The notes below the pieces were generated by a model. The model was not told the DNA's origin, ran no database searches, and saw only the letters and a program-made list of their open reading frames with translations. Shown here piece by piece: positions 1 to 11,119 of a stretch of DNA of 64,000 nucleotides. The position numbers were made by a program, and so were the translations under genes. How positions within the stretch are numbered: the first letter of the stretch is position 1; every line of letters starts with the position of its first letter. Origin of the DNA: Cryptomeria japonica (Eukaryota; Streptophyta; Pinopsida; Cupressales; Cupressaceae); contig NC_081408.1 of assembly GCF_030272615.1 (NCBI RefSeq), forward strand, positions 607,147,673 to 607,211,672, given 5' to 3'.

Positions 1-800
1 AGATAGTTTTTCATATCTTGCATTGAGGTAGCAGCAGAAGACACATATTTGATGAGATTATTCCCACAGAGCTTAGGTGATCAAGCTATGGAATGGTTCT
101 CCCAACTCCCACCTGGAATTAAGTCATGGGGTGACTTAGCAGAGGCATTTATCCAACATTTCTCAATCAACATAGAGACAATCATATTATTCAGCACTTT
201 GTGCAACACCAAGCAAAAGGATGGAGAATATTTTTCATCATTTTTACAAAGATGGAGAAATCTAGCCAGTAGATGCTCTTGTGAAATTCCAAAAAACAAA
301 TGGTAGAGATGTTCACCTAGAATGTCCACAGAGAAATTGTTTATGAACTGAGAAAATATTGCTTGTCCACTTTCAAGGACATCATTGAAAAAGGCTTAGC
401 GATAGAGAAGGTCCTAATTGAGCAAGGAGTAATCAAAATATTCAAGGAAAACAAAGAGGGCTATAAAGGAAAAGACAAGCCAAGATTGTGGAATAAAAAC
501 AAGAACACAGTCAATGATGGTGTTGTGGATGGAAATACAGTGCGACTTAAAATCATTTTTTTCAGATCAAGCTATACAAACAATTAGGTGAATACTCAAA
601 CAACTTCAAAGTCACGAAGGAAGTACACCCCATTGGGAGAACCACTAGAATCAGTTTTCAAGAAGCTAGTGGCAAACAAAATAATAACAATTCCAGATTT
701 TCCTCCATATGAGTCAAAGGTGAAACCAAATTCATGGAATGATGATGAGTACTGTGAATATGACAAAAGCAAGGGACATAAAACAAGAAACTATCGTTGA
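1..800 (+). pseudogene. T1 gag (degenerate)
   Basis: Gag packages the element RNA into cytoplasmic virus-like particles. The reading frame enters from the window edge and includes MRLFPQSLGDQAMEWFSQL and FLQRWRNLASRC, typical of the Retrotrans_gag domain. A stop interrupts it near 303 and the frame then shifts; pieces continue at 363-587 and 588-800. The last piece ends in CEYDKSKGHKTRN, which resembles the single zinc knuckle of Tat elements with a lost Cys. The minus-strand element T2 carries the same blocks in the same order (21500-20790 and 17940-17820), which confirms the exon-free order and helps locate the frameshifts. Confidence 0.8.
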
Positions 801-2120
801 CTAAAGAACATCATACAAGATCTCATTGATAGAGGTGACATTGAGATTGAAGGACACTCATCCAATCAAGAACATGAAATATTTAAAGAACCATTCCCAA
901 AACATGACAAGGGAAAAGCTAAAGCCACAGATGACCAGACCAACTATACCAGAGCATCCTATAACTATGATTCAACTATCAATCATATTTCAATGGACAA
1001 TTATGTCTGTACCATTATCATCAAGGACAAAACAACTGAGAATTCTACCCAAAGACACAAGATTGTCCTAAAAGGAATTGGATCTTATTCCAAACCTACC
1101 TTTGAATGTAATGTTACAACTCATCAAGGTAAATTCACTTTGCAAGGTGCTCCAGCTAAAAATACCGCTTCCTCATCAACCAAGCCTAAGTATGACCTTG
1201 TAGAATAGTTAGGGAAGACACCCACGGTCATCTCCATCCTTGAGCTCTTATGCATATTCCCCGCACATAAAGCTATTCTTGACAAAATATTGAGAGACAC
1301 TATTGTCCCCACTGATCTGAACGTGGACTAGTTTCAAGCCATGGTGGGATACCTTTCCATTCCACACTCCCTTACATTCACAAAAGCTGATGACGGCTCT
1401 GTAAGTCAACCACATAATGCACCTTTACACATTGAATCCTTCCTACACAAACATTGAATAAAATGAGTCCTGATAGATGGAGGAGCAGGTCTAAACATTT
1501 GTACATTGAGTACTATTAAACAATTAGGATATTTTGATAAAGTTGTGAATTTTATAAACAAAATTACCATCAAAGCATATGATGACGAGGAACATTCATC
1601 CAAAGGCACAATCATCTTGCCTCTCATAGTTGGGCCAGTTACAAAAGATGTGGTTTGTCAAGTCCTAGACCTTGATCTCACATACAACATATTGCTAGGA
1701 CGTCCATGGATTCATGAGATGAGTGTAGTACCATCTACATATCATCAATGTATAAAGTTCCCACACAATGGAGTTGAAGTGACTATCAAAGCTGACCCAA
1801 ATCCATTCATATATTGCAACAATCTACAACCTAGATCAGAAATCACAATCCCAATCAATAGAGAAGCAATTCCATTATCAACATATGTGGATCCAAAATC
1901 ATTGAAAGCTTCTACATCCAAACAATCAGAGCTAAAAGAAAAGTTCAAGATTAAAGACACTGGATGTGGTGAGTATATATTTCATGTTGATCAAGTCTCA
2001 CTATCTCCTAAGGTATTCAGTCAACAGGAACAATCTATAAACAATTTGCAATATCAAGGAATTGGGTTTGAACCACCTAGTGTTGTGGCTACTAAGTCTG
2101 AATGCAAATCTCCTCTAGTG
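801..2120 (+). pseudogene. T1 gag-protease linker and retropepsin-like protease
   Basis: A linker (about 806-1460, LKNIIQDLIDRG... to HNAPLHIESFLHKH) matches T2 at 17860-17216. It is followed by an aspartic protease domain that would process the Gag-Pol polyprotein. The active-site block VLIDGGAGLNIC begins at 1467; the catalytic Asp is followed by Gly-Gly-Ala rather than the usual Ser/Thr-Gly-Ala. The second protease landmark, NILLGRPWIHEM, lies near 1690-1725. Stops occur at about 1207, 1329, 1456 and 1464, so the domain is not translated as one piece. From 1470 onward the frame is open to 2864 and runs into the integrase tail. Confidence 0.78.
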
Positions 2121-3026
2121 GTGCAAGCAACTCTTAATATCAATAGTCCTAAGAGGGGTTCTAGCAAAGAATCTATTGAGCATATTGCCATGCCTCTTAA
2201 GAACTCACATAGCTTTACCATACCATTCGCTCATTCCATTTCCACTCAGCTCCTAGACTCATACCAACAAGAATTACAAAATCCCTTACTCATTGGGCAT
2301 CAAAAATCAAGCTATGAAAAGAAAAATCTAAAAGTCAAAATTAAAGAAAAGTCCTTTAGTCCAAATCAAAATCAAAAGCTATTAGACTCTACAAAAATCA
2401 AAGTCAAGGATAAAAATCCTATGAAAGAAAAAGAACAAGAGTTGATCTCCCCTAATTTGAAAATAACTGGGGGAAAAAGTCCTACAATTTTAAGTCAAAA
2501 AGCATACATGTTGATCCTAAGTCTCCATCATGCTATCCTACTTTCACTTCTTTTCGCAATCATAAGCCTGCATCACTCATCCACTTGTTCCACACATCCA
2601 TCCTCTTTTGGAGATACATCATGGAACTTTAATGGAACTTCCTCAAAGGACTTTGTTATCAGGGATGCCCAAACTTCTTTAGGTGACATGCATAAGGGCC
2701 TATGTAGTCCACATGCTAGTAATTCTATCTTAGTTCCTTTATCAAGGAAGACAGTCACTCAAGCTACACATCATTCAGTAAAGGAATGTTGTAGTTACAA
2801 TCATAAGGTTAAGCCTCACACATTTGAGGTGGGTGCCTTGGTTCTTAGAGAAAATCCTAAAAAATAGCAAGATAGAGAGAAGAAAGGCAAGTTCGAACCA
2901 AACTGGCTTGGTCCTTACATCATCACAATAGCATATGTATCTGGTGCATATTAGCTTTCAACTCTAGGTGACAAACCTTTGGAGGATCCTATCAACAACA
3001 TCCACCTTCGCAAGTTTTACACATAG
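2121..3026 (+). pseudogene. T1 Lys-rich spacer joined to integrase C-terminal tail (RT/RH/IN core absent)
   Basis: The protease frame continues through a Ser/Lys-rich stretch (SYEKKNLKVKIKEKSF near 2311-2360) into VKPHTFEVGALVLRENPKK, a stop at 2865, then in the same frame KGKFEPNWLGPYII and DPINNIHLRKFYT ending at 3026. The last part is the C-terminal DNA-binding end of a Ty3 integrase. Nothing resembling RT (YxDD block), RNase H or the integrase HHCC/DDE core lies between. An old internal deletion is the simplest explanation. Because the frame stays open for about 453 codons across the junction, a fused product is possible but untested. Confidence 0.65.
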
Positions 3027-4624
3027 CTCTTCAGAGTATCCTAATTCAAAATACAAAAAAATCATAAAAATAAAAAATCATTACTTGGTGAAAACCTAGC
3101 CAACGCCTGCACCTTGTGACACAAAAAAAATTGAAAAATAAAAAAAGTAAAGAGAAAACATTCGTCCAATGGTGAAAACCACTTCGGTGGTGCCCTGAGA
3201 AAGTACCATGGTGAAAACTGGGTCACCAGCACCATGTGTAGAGACATTGCTCCTCCCTCCTTCAGGATTCCATTTCATCCTTTCACTTTGCACACACTCA
3301 CAACCTATCCATTCATAATAAACTTACCCATTCCCATCATGGCTTGTTATTGATCTACCCAAGATTGGTTAGCCATTTATAATAACATTCCTTTTCATCC
3401 CTTTCCATCCATAATAAATCAGCTCCTATTTGTGGCTAAGGCAAATCCTACATCTAGTGATGGGTGTGGAACTAAGAGAATCACCTGTTTCTGAGGAGTA
3501 CAGTTTCTTCCATCTTTCTTCAGCCTATCCGTGCACAATCTGCAATAAAACATCACTTGCATCACATATCCGCAATAAAGTTTTGTCTTCTCTATAATAA
3601 AGTATCAGTTTCATGGATTCAGTTAGTTTTAGATGAGATACAGCAACAAAAAAATGGCCTTCAACAAATCAAATCTTTCAACAGACTCAGACAACATTAT
3701 GGTTCAGTGTTGTCTATCCTTTTGTGAAAGTAAACATTGTGACCACAATCAAATAGACTTATACAAGTGACAAGAGACACTATACTTGACTACAGTGGAT
3801 GTTGGTGTCGAGTCTTGGTTTCTTTTGATTTTATCTTTTGGTGACATGTCTTTTAGCTTTTCTAGGATGTCTCTGACTAGAGATTTTATCTCTAGGATGT
3901 CTTTGACTAGAAAGGCGAGGATGGGGTATCATCACCTATTTTATTTTTCTTTGTTGTTTGTGGATTGTCTCTTAGTAATGCTATGACTTGTCCAATAATA
4001 TGAGGATACTGTGAGTCTAGTATGAACTGGGGCATTCTTTTTTTGTGACTATCTGATCTCCATGCAAACGGGTACAATGATTTTTTGGGTCAAACATATG
4101 CCTAGATTGTCATAACCTATTTTGTCATAATAAAACTCAATGATGATAATGCACAAGAAGCTCTTTCACTTCCATATCTTCCATCTTTCATCCCCCTATC
4201 TTGATTGACCTCCATCATCCCTGAGTCTATGTAGCCCACTATCACATGATTGAGTATAATGACACACCAAAAACATTTGCATTTCATGTAGTTGCACCTG
4301 CATTACCACATATTAAGCATTTCATTCATACATATAGATATCACAGTTACATCACATCCTGCACACAACACATGTTAGCACATTTTACATTCTCATCATT
4401 TAAATAGTTCTTTGCATTATCATATTCATCTGCATTTCATACATTCACATTTGCATTGGCATAAACATATTAAACATAAAAGAACAAAAATATTGCATTG
4501 CATCATGTACATATTTGCATCCATATCATAAACATCACATAGATACATGCATCACATAGAAACATACATCATGAAACATCTCATCATATAGGGACACATG
4601 CATATAGTTGCCTCAAGGATGAAT

Positions 4625-4626
<2 letters not shown>
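3027..4626 (+). other. T1 post-pol non-coding region
   Basis: No coding region is supported. At 3086, 3170 and 3209 the motif TGGTGAAAAC recurs and forms short hairpins (see findings). From about 4260 to 4610 the sequence becomes a low-complexity run built from short words such as gcattt, acat and catcacat. This fits the long 3' untranslated region of Tat-type elements between the integrase end and the 3' LTR. Confidence 0.5.

Positions 4627-4670
<44 letters not shown>
4627..4670. repeat. (TA)22 microsatellite
   Basis: Perfect alternating TA over 44 bases inside the T1 3' region, at the downstream edge of the antisense ORF remnant. Confidence 0.97.
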
Positions 4671-4674
<4 letters not shown>

Positions 4675-4719
4675 GTCATGATACAATGATGTCAAAATCA
4701 TATGGCTACAATCACCTGA

Positions 4720-6720
4720 AGGTGTCATCATACAAAATGGTATAAAAACTGATACATAGGGAGCCCTCTAAGGCTATAATGAACTCCCTCCCTTAGAGCC
4801 GCCTGGCCTCGATGGAGTCTGAGCCCTGCAAGGACCTGCCCCAGGATCATCTCTCCTATCCCCTCTGTCTGGTGGTGGTGGAGGACCCATGACCCCACCG
4901 CTTGATTCCTATCTCCTATCCCTCCCCCCAATGGTCGTCACTATCTATGATGGTCTACGGGAGCTTCTAGCCCACTGCTCTAGTGGCACAGCCCCATAGT
5001 ATAGGTCTCTCCAGTAGCCTATCTCCTCCTCGGCTTGCAGAACATAAGCATATCTAGCTCCTATTTCCTCTAGCTCCTATGTCCTCTACCACCTGCCTCC
5101 CTGCCCTTAGTGCCATCTCAGCTTCTATGTAATGCTGGATAGCTTGATCCCTCTCTCACTTAGTATCCCTCAGTTGTCTCTTGAGCCTATCCCTCTCCCA
5201 CTCAAGATCTTGGATCTCATCTACCTATCCCTAGCAGATCTCCCTCAACTCCAGTAGCTCATCCTCTACCTCTCCTCCCTGTACCTGTGGCTGCTCTGGT
5301 GGCTACCCTTGCCCCTATACACATGGTTGTCCCTGTGGCTGCCCCTATCCTCATCCCTATCCCTATCCCTATCCTCGTACTTATCTGGGACCTTGTGCTG
5401 TTGGCATCTGTAAAGGCAATCCACCTTTGCCTCTCACCATGCTAGCCTATCTCTCCTCTCCACCCTCTCTCCATGGAGTCACTCTTTTCTCTCCTATCAC
5501 ACCTTGCCTCCTCCATCGGCCTCTACCTCTACCATCTCCATCATCATCCTCATCACTCTCGTCATCTCCATCTAGCTACTCCCCTGGGTCAGTCAGTCAT
5601 GGAAATGGATGCTCAGCCCAATATGCAGTATACTCCGCATCCATCCTTGCATCCTCTATCTCTAGCCACATATCCCAAGGAAAGGGAATCATCTCTACTA
5701 GCTACATCACTACCTAATTATATGACAATAATGGCCTGAAGTGTGCTTGATCCCTCACTATCCGAGCATACATCCTAGAACCCCATGGCATCCACTGAAT
5801 CTTGTCAAACTGCCTGCCCACTTTGTCTACCAACTGCCTCTCCAGTACATAGGGCATCCACCCAATCAGATACCTACTCCTGAATGTGTATGGCAGCTCC
5901 ATGGCATCATCCTCCCACTCCTCACACTCTTGGTATGGTTTCCATACCACAGTGTCAATCTCATTGATGACTCGGCTCTAGTACTCCAATCTCCCAATCC
6001 ATGGCTGAGATGTAATCATATCATATAAATGGAAAAAACTATGCCTATGGCCCCTACCTCTGAAATGAATCGATCGGGTAACCGACAGATGCTCATAAGC
6101 CCATACCTGCAATAATGTCACTCTGCAGCCCAATCCTATGGATCTATGGTATACAAACTGATGAAGCTCATAGTATAAATGCACCAGCATGCATGGTCCC
6201 GAGGCATATCTGGTATGTTGTGTCACTAGTATCTCCAAGGTGCTCCGCCAGCCCACAACCAACCCTCGTGTCACCCTATCTAGACATAGGAACCCACTAA
6301 TCACTCTTGCCAGTACTGATGGCAGTGCCAATCCTATCCATTTCATGGTATCCCATACCACATGTCCTACTCTCAACTCCAATCCCAGATCTTGAAACAC
6401 TCATCTTAGGGCATCCCTATCTCCATCTTGATCATAGGGTATCAACTCCACATCGATTGATATCCACAGAATCCTTTAAACATCCTCTAAGGTGATTGTC
6501 ATCTCACCCATCAGCAAATAAAAAATGCAAGTCTCTGAGTGCTATCTCTCAGCCAGTGCAGTCAGCAACCCCATGTTTTCCTGAAACTCAGGCACATACA
6601 TAATATGTCACAAGCCCATAACCTTAATAGCTTTTCTATCCTCAAATTCCAGCTCTAGTCGTAAACTTTGAGTCGATGGGAATGTCTCTCATGACTCTAG
6701 CATAGGTAGGTACTCCTATA
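4720..6720 (-). pseudogene. Antisense plant mobile domain (PMD) ORF inside T1
   Basis: Read on the minus strand, opposite to T1, about 660 codons show the hallmarks of the plant mobile domain, a domain known from MAIN/MAIL1-type nuclear proteins and from several transposon families. The landmark GEMTITLEDV has its Met at 6502. It is followed by a helical region with ITRG-like and LLQVWAYEHLS blocks (near 6100) and VVWKPYQECEEWEDD and RYLIGWMPYV (5950-5860). After the domain (end near 5712) come an acidic stretch (DGDDESDEDDDGDG, near 5590-5545), a Gly/Trp-Gln-rich part and a probable coiled coil (LEWERDRLKRQLRDTK, near 5190-5150). Several interrupting stops sit where Trp codons are expected, for example near 6553 and 5976. 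The start is not clear; similarity begins near 6690. It is degenerate here, but one frame is kept from 6690 to about 5080. Confidence 0.72.
5353..5376. repeat. Short (CCCTAT) tandem run within the PMD ORF
   Basis: Four CCCTAT units. Read antisense, they correspond to alternating Gly and stop/Trp codons of the PMD ORF tail. It is not a telomeric repeat (plants use TTTAGGG). Confidence 0.7.
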
Positions 6721-6823
6721 GTCAAACAAATCAACTGTGTTAGTTAAAGTGGCATTCACTTTTCATCACAAATGCTACTTATTATCCTAGTGCTTATGAT
6801 ACTCTATCCTAGTTACATTCAGT

Positions 6824-7020
6824 GTTCATCACAAAGTGTTTCTATTTATCCTAGTGGTACTCCCTATTCATCACAAAGTACTACATGTTTTGGCACTCCT
6901 TGTTCATCACAAAGTGTTGCTCATATTTGCACTCCCTGTTCATCACAAAGGGCTACTCATATTAGTACTCCTTGTTCATCACAAAGTACTATGTCTTGGT
7001 ACTCACTGTTCATCACAAAA
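6824..7020. repeat. 36-bp minisatellite, about six units
   Basis: The core gttcatcacaaag recurs at 6824, 6866, 6902, 6938, 6974 and 7008 (spacings 42, 36, 36, 36, 34). A diverged partial copy lies at 6755. The 36-bp period keeps a plus-strand frame open (6772-7143) that reads as a 12-residue repeat around TPCSSQS. I treat it as a non-coding minisatellite of the T1 3' region; coding is only a possibility. Confidence 0.85.
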
Positions 7021-7227
7021 TGCCTTGATATGTCCTATCCTAGGGCTATACTTGAGTGTATCCTCTTGAGTAGTTTCCTAATTGGCAACGTATGTTCTAT
7101 CACAGAATTATCAATCCTAGCCCTATTTGCTATCCTATCCTAGTCTTCCCTAGAGGACCTTCTTGAGTGTATCCTCTTAGCAGCTTATCCAATCGATAGC
7201 ATATGTTCATAACAGAATTATCGATTT

Positions 7228-7490
7228 GACCTAGAAGACACAAACGCACCTTCATGACATAAACATGCTTACATATTGCATAAACATGCCTACTCTTCAC
7301 AGACGTGCTTGAAATACACAAACATGCCTATGCTCTGCATAGACACGCCTTCTCTACATAGACGTGCCCACATAAGCACAAAAATGCTTGCACAACGCAG
7401 ATGCACTCGAGTTTGACATAGACGCCTTTTCCTGCATAAATGTGCCTAGCCTACCCAGATGTACCTGGCACCAATGCATATGTGCCTTGG
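7228..7490. repeat. Degenerate ~20-bp tandem array
   Basis: About 12 diverged copies of a word like cataaacatgcct / catagacgtgcct, spaced roughly 18-22 bases. They lie upstream of the T1 polypurine tract. Arrays in the 3' region of Tat/Ogre-type elements are known. Confidence 0.65.
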
Positions 7491-7987
7491 CATTTTTTAC
7501 CCTTCTTGACATATCTAAAATGCATTAAATGCGCTACCTAGCATGCATTAATGACAACATTTATTGTGACAAAGTACAAGGAGGTTTTGCGGTACTTACC
7601 AGCTCTCCTACATCTGTTGGCCTCTGAAATTGGCAAACATGGTCAAATTTGTGCACCAATGTCATCGCTATTGACTGCTCTCTGCTATCTTTGCACTCTA
7701 ATCTCTTGGATGTGTGGATGACGATTCAGTCATGTTCCCTCGTAGTCTATCTTATAGACTACCCTAGCCCTATTCTCCTGAGTCAGTCTTCTTTATTCCA
7801 TGACTCTGTCACTCTATCCTATCCGGTCAGTCTATTCTAGCCTTTCTTTCTTATCGAGAGATTGTCTGTGATCTTTTTAGACATTTCCATCCAATCTCTC
7901 GAGGGGGCATATCATTCCCATCTTGGGGCAACTTTGTTTCAGTTCATCTTATCTTCTTTGAAACAACGCGACAAGCTGCATTGTCTC

Positions 7988-8000
7988 AAAGAGGGCAAAA
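7988..8000 (+). other. T1 polypurine tract
   Basis: aaagagggcaaaa lies immediately before the TG that opens the LTR at 8001. This is the expected primer site for plus-strand DNA synthesis. Confidence 0.8.
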
Positions 8001-8810
8001 TGTAGACACCTAAAATTGTCATGTCTAATTAAATAAATATTTTATTTATTTAATTATTTTAACCTAATTCTTCTATTAATTAATTAAATCTTTATTTATT
8101 TAATTAATTCATTTATCCTCTTCTAGCCTTATTTCTCATTTAAATAAATACATTTATTTATTTAAATTATCCTTTTTCTAAATTAAATAAATACTTTTAT
8201 TTATTTAATTAATCCCACTTCTTCTATTAATTAAATAAAACTTTATCTATTTAATTAATTCATTATCCTTTTCTACTTATGACACATGTCATTCATCTCT
8301 TAATTCCTACACTACCTACCCTCTTATTATTTTCTTATTCCCTCTACCTACCCTCTAATCATAGCTAACCATTTATCTTTTACACCTCTCAATCTTATCC
8401 CTCCATTTCTTATAATGTCTTCTATATAAGGAGATGCTTCCTTCATTATCAACCCTAATCAATCTACACATTCTATTAAATCCTAATCAAGCATTCTAGC
8501 ATTCAAACTTTCATATGCGATCAAACCTACTTGCAACCACATTTCTGTTCTTTGTTGAGCTCTTGTGCACACATAAAATCTGAGAGCAAATATATCAAGC
8601 AAGATCAATGGAGATAGGAAGAATGGAGATCCAAACCCTATTGGACATGTGATGGTATAATCTTTGTGATTTCATTTTATTGGCATTGTCTTAGGTAATC
8701 TCCATATATTATGGTGGATCTTTGTTGTTGTTAGGCTAGGGTTTTGTGGTTGAATTCATTTAGCCTTTCAATATTGATGTTTCCATTTTCACCATAAATA
8801 GATGGAAAGT
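8001..8810 (+). repeat. T1 3' LTR (right edge approximate)
   Basis: Begins TGTAGACACC right after the polypurine tract and matches the minus-strand T2 LTR (25781 down to about 25013) over most of this length. The first 270 bases hold several A/T-only palindromes (for example arms 8026-8039 and 8043-8056). A TATA box, tatataag, sits at 8425-8432, with the presumed transcript start shortly downstream. The true LTR end and the flanking duplication were not identified. Confidence 0.75.
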
Positions 8811-11095
8811 CAGATGCTATGTCGACAAGCAATGATTATTAGATTTGCCAGGTTGGGTAAGATCTATGGTTGAGTTTCAAATATAAAATTAGGAGGGATC
8901 ATTGAAAGCATTGGTCATAGCTTGTGTGGGAGAGATATAATGAATAGGATACAGACTTGTCCACTCAGGATGATTAATGACAAGTTGGAAAATTCTGATG
9001 CTGACTAAGTCTAGGAGGATTATCTTCAAATTTTCTAATGAGCAAGGGACTGATTGGACAAGGCAAGGATAATATCTCAGAGATGTGAAAGGATTAGGAT
9101 AAGCTTCTGGTTTAGGTGTGGTAGATTAAAAGTTCTCTAATGAATTCAAAGATTTTATTATTGACAGAGATCCTGAGGCAGAACAATGTACACCCATGGA
9201 AGAATAAAATCAGGATAAAATCGCATTAGATTAACATTGACAGAAGGGTATAGTGGATATGATATGCATGATTTCTAGTGTCTATAACTGGTGGATTGAA
9301 TTAAGAGCACCAAAGTGATGATATTTCATGAACAGACACTACTTGATGAAGTATTGTTTAACTATAAATGTAGAAAAGTGGTGATTGAATTGGTAGGAGA
9401 ATATGAAGCCTTTTCATTTTTTGAGTGCAGTTTTTTCTTTTGCAAGGGGAATGATGTTTGAGCAAGCTTGTAAATGAAATTGCAATATACTCTATGATAC
9501 TAGATGGATTTTTTCTCTCATATGTCAGTATGTCTATTTCCAAAGGGGATGTGAAAGTGGGGAGGATTTCCAGAGGGGGCATGAAATCCTTTTCTTATGA
9601 AGAAAGGCCAGGCATGGCACAGTCTTTGCTTCTACTATGTCACTGGGTCGAAGGGGGTTCAGAGAGAGAGAGCTCACAGAGGAATGGAAAATGAACATGT
9701 CTAGGTAGGGAATGGTAACAATCCATCCATGTACCTGCATGGAAGCAGTTACCCCTCCCGAACATATTATGTTTCCTCCCTAACTCCTCCTCCCACTGCC
9801 TCTGATCCTAGGCATGAAGGTTGAAGCTCCTCCTCTAGTTTTGAGGTGAGTTTTCTTCTTGTCAGAACCTTGTTTCCTTTACTAGAAGGGAAATGCTCAA
9901 TATGACAAAAGCGTAACATCTCACACTCCATCCGAAGGTGTTAGGGTGATAATGACATGGCTCAAGTGGTTTTTCTCCTACCAATTTTCAATTAAGAATG
10001 ATGATTCACAGGTGCAAGTACATGGATATGTAAACATTTTGTAGCAGAATTACATATGATCTTTTAGGGATAATTGTTAAGAATGAATCTATTTTTGACA
10101 TGTGTCTTATGGCCAGAGGCTTCTCACTCCCTTTATTCTATAAAAAAGAGAAATCATGGCCATAAGAAGGGTTCAAATTTTTTTTGGGGAATGTCTTATA
10201 GGTTCAGTTTTTCCTCGTTCCTTGGGGTTTTTTCCAAGTCTATTTCCGGTAGTGAGTCTAGGTGAAGCTAACAAACTATAAAGTCTTTTATAGAGTAAAT
10301 AAAGGAATTCTTTAGTGTCAATTTTTGTATAGGTTCTTGAAGGAGTTATATGTAAATTGTATCTTGTGATAGAGATAACATTTTGTTAAAATAAAATTGA
10401 ATTCTGACTCTTTTCTCTCCATTTCATGATTCTATCATTTTTTTGGATGAAATAAATCAAGAGTTTATTTCATTTAGTGCATTGTTATGATGTATGTAGC
10501 TTTTTATTTATGCTTTGGCCCAAGGGGTCAATTAAATCACTTAAATAAGAGTTGCAGAATGATAGGGCTTGTGCAAGGATTTTAGATAAGTAGTTTTGGG
10601 TTGGGCTTACAAATGAGATATATTGTAAGGCACTATTATCTTAGATCTTATGTTATCAGATCAAATTCTATCATATTTTTAGGTTTACATTGTGTATCTT
10701 TTAGGTTTGCAATGGAGTAAGGCACTAATCGGTGCTTGTAACTAGCTTTATTTATAGCCTTGTTTTTCTTTTAACTGTTGAAATCTCTACAAACCTTTTA
10801 AAATATCAGAATATCACCTATTAAGTTTTATGTATTTTTTGAAAGTTGTCCCACCCATCTCATGCTCTAGCCTAAGATCGAGGATCACTGAAGGATTTCC
10901 CATCCTTGAGAATTATCCCTTTCTATTGAGTCCTTATATGATATTATCGACATTGTTTCATGTATAATTTGTGAGTGTGGCATAGAAATCACAAATTGGC
11001 ATGGGGATCACCCTCCCTAGTTTTGCAGTGCCTAAAGTGTAGAGGGATCTTGCATCCTTGTTATTGTTGGTCCAAGTCTGAAGAATATTAACAGT
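8811..11095. other. Unassigned stretch, no recognisable gene
   Basis: Both strands are full of stops; the longest open pieces (under 80 codons) have no recognisable motif. A purine-rich stretch with gagagaga is at 9660-9680. It may be the rest of the T1 LTR, flanking DNA, or the eroded 3' part of G1 or T2. I cannot decide from sequence alone. Confidence 0.4.
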
Positions 11096-11119
11096 TGGAA
11101 GTGGCTTTCCATATATATT

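Larger units (their letters stand above)
1..8810 (+). mobile_element. T1: Ty3/gypsy Tat-type LTR retrotransposon, 3' portion
   Basis: The window opens inside the gag of this element; its 5' LTR lies upstream. In order it holds gag remains, a protease domain, an integrase C-terminal tail, a long 3' region with an antisense ORF and tandem repeats, a polypurine tract and the 3' LTR from 8001. The RT, RNase H and integrase core are missing. Assignment to Ty3 rests on the gag sequence (MEWFSQLPPGIKSW), the protease end LLGRPWIH and the integrase tail WLGPYII...HLRKFY. Tat-type is inferred from the long post-pol region with an antisense extra ORF. The LTR right edge is approximate: similarity to the T2 LTR fades near 8805. 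Confidence 0.8.

Noticed and set aside
5353-5376. Possible interstitial telomere repeat (CCCTAT)n
   Set aside because: The plant telomere unit is CCCTAAA; this run is explained by the PMD ORF tail in antisense.
5427-5739. Two overlapping plus-strand ORFs (96 and 88 aa), Ser/His/Pro-rich
   Set aside because: They are the complement of the PMD ORF acidic and Arg/Gly-rich region; composition follows from the other strand and no motif is present.
6824-7020. CRISPR-like direct repeats of 36 bp
   Set aside because: Repeats are contiguous and imperfect with no distinct spacers, in a plant retrotransposon; a minisatellite explains them.
9458-9694. 78-aa plus-strand ORF in the unassigned region
   Set aside because: No recognisable motif, no homologous block elsewhere in the window, and stops close by in all frames.
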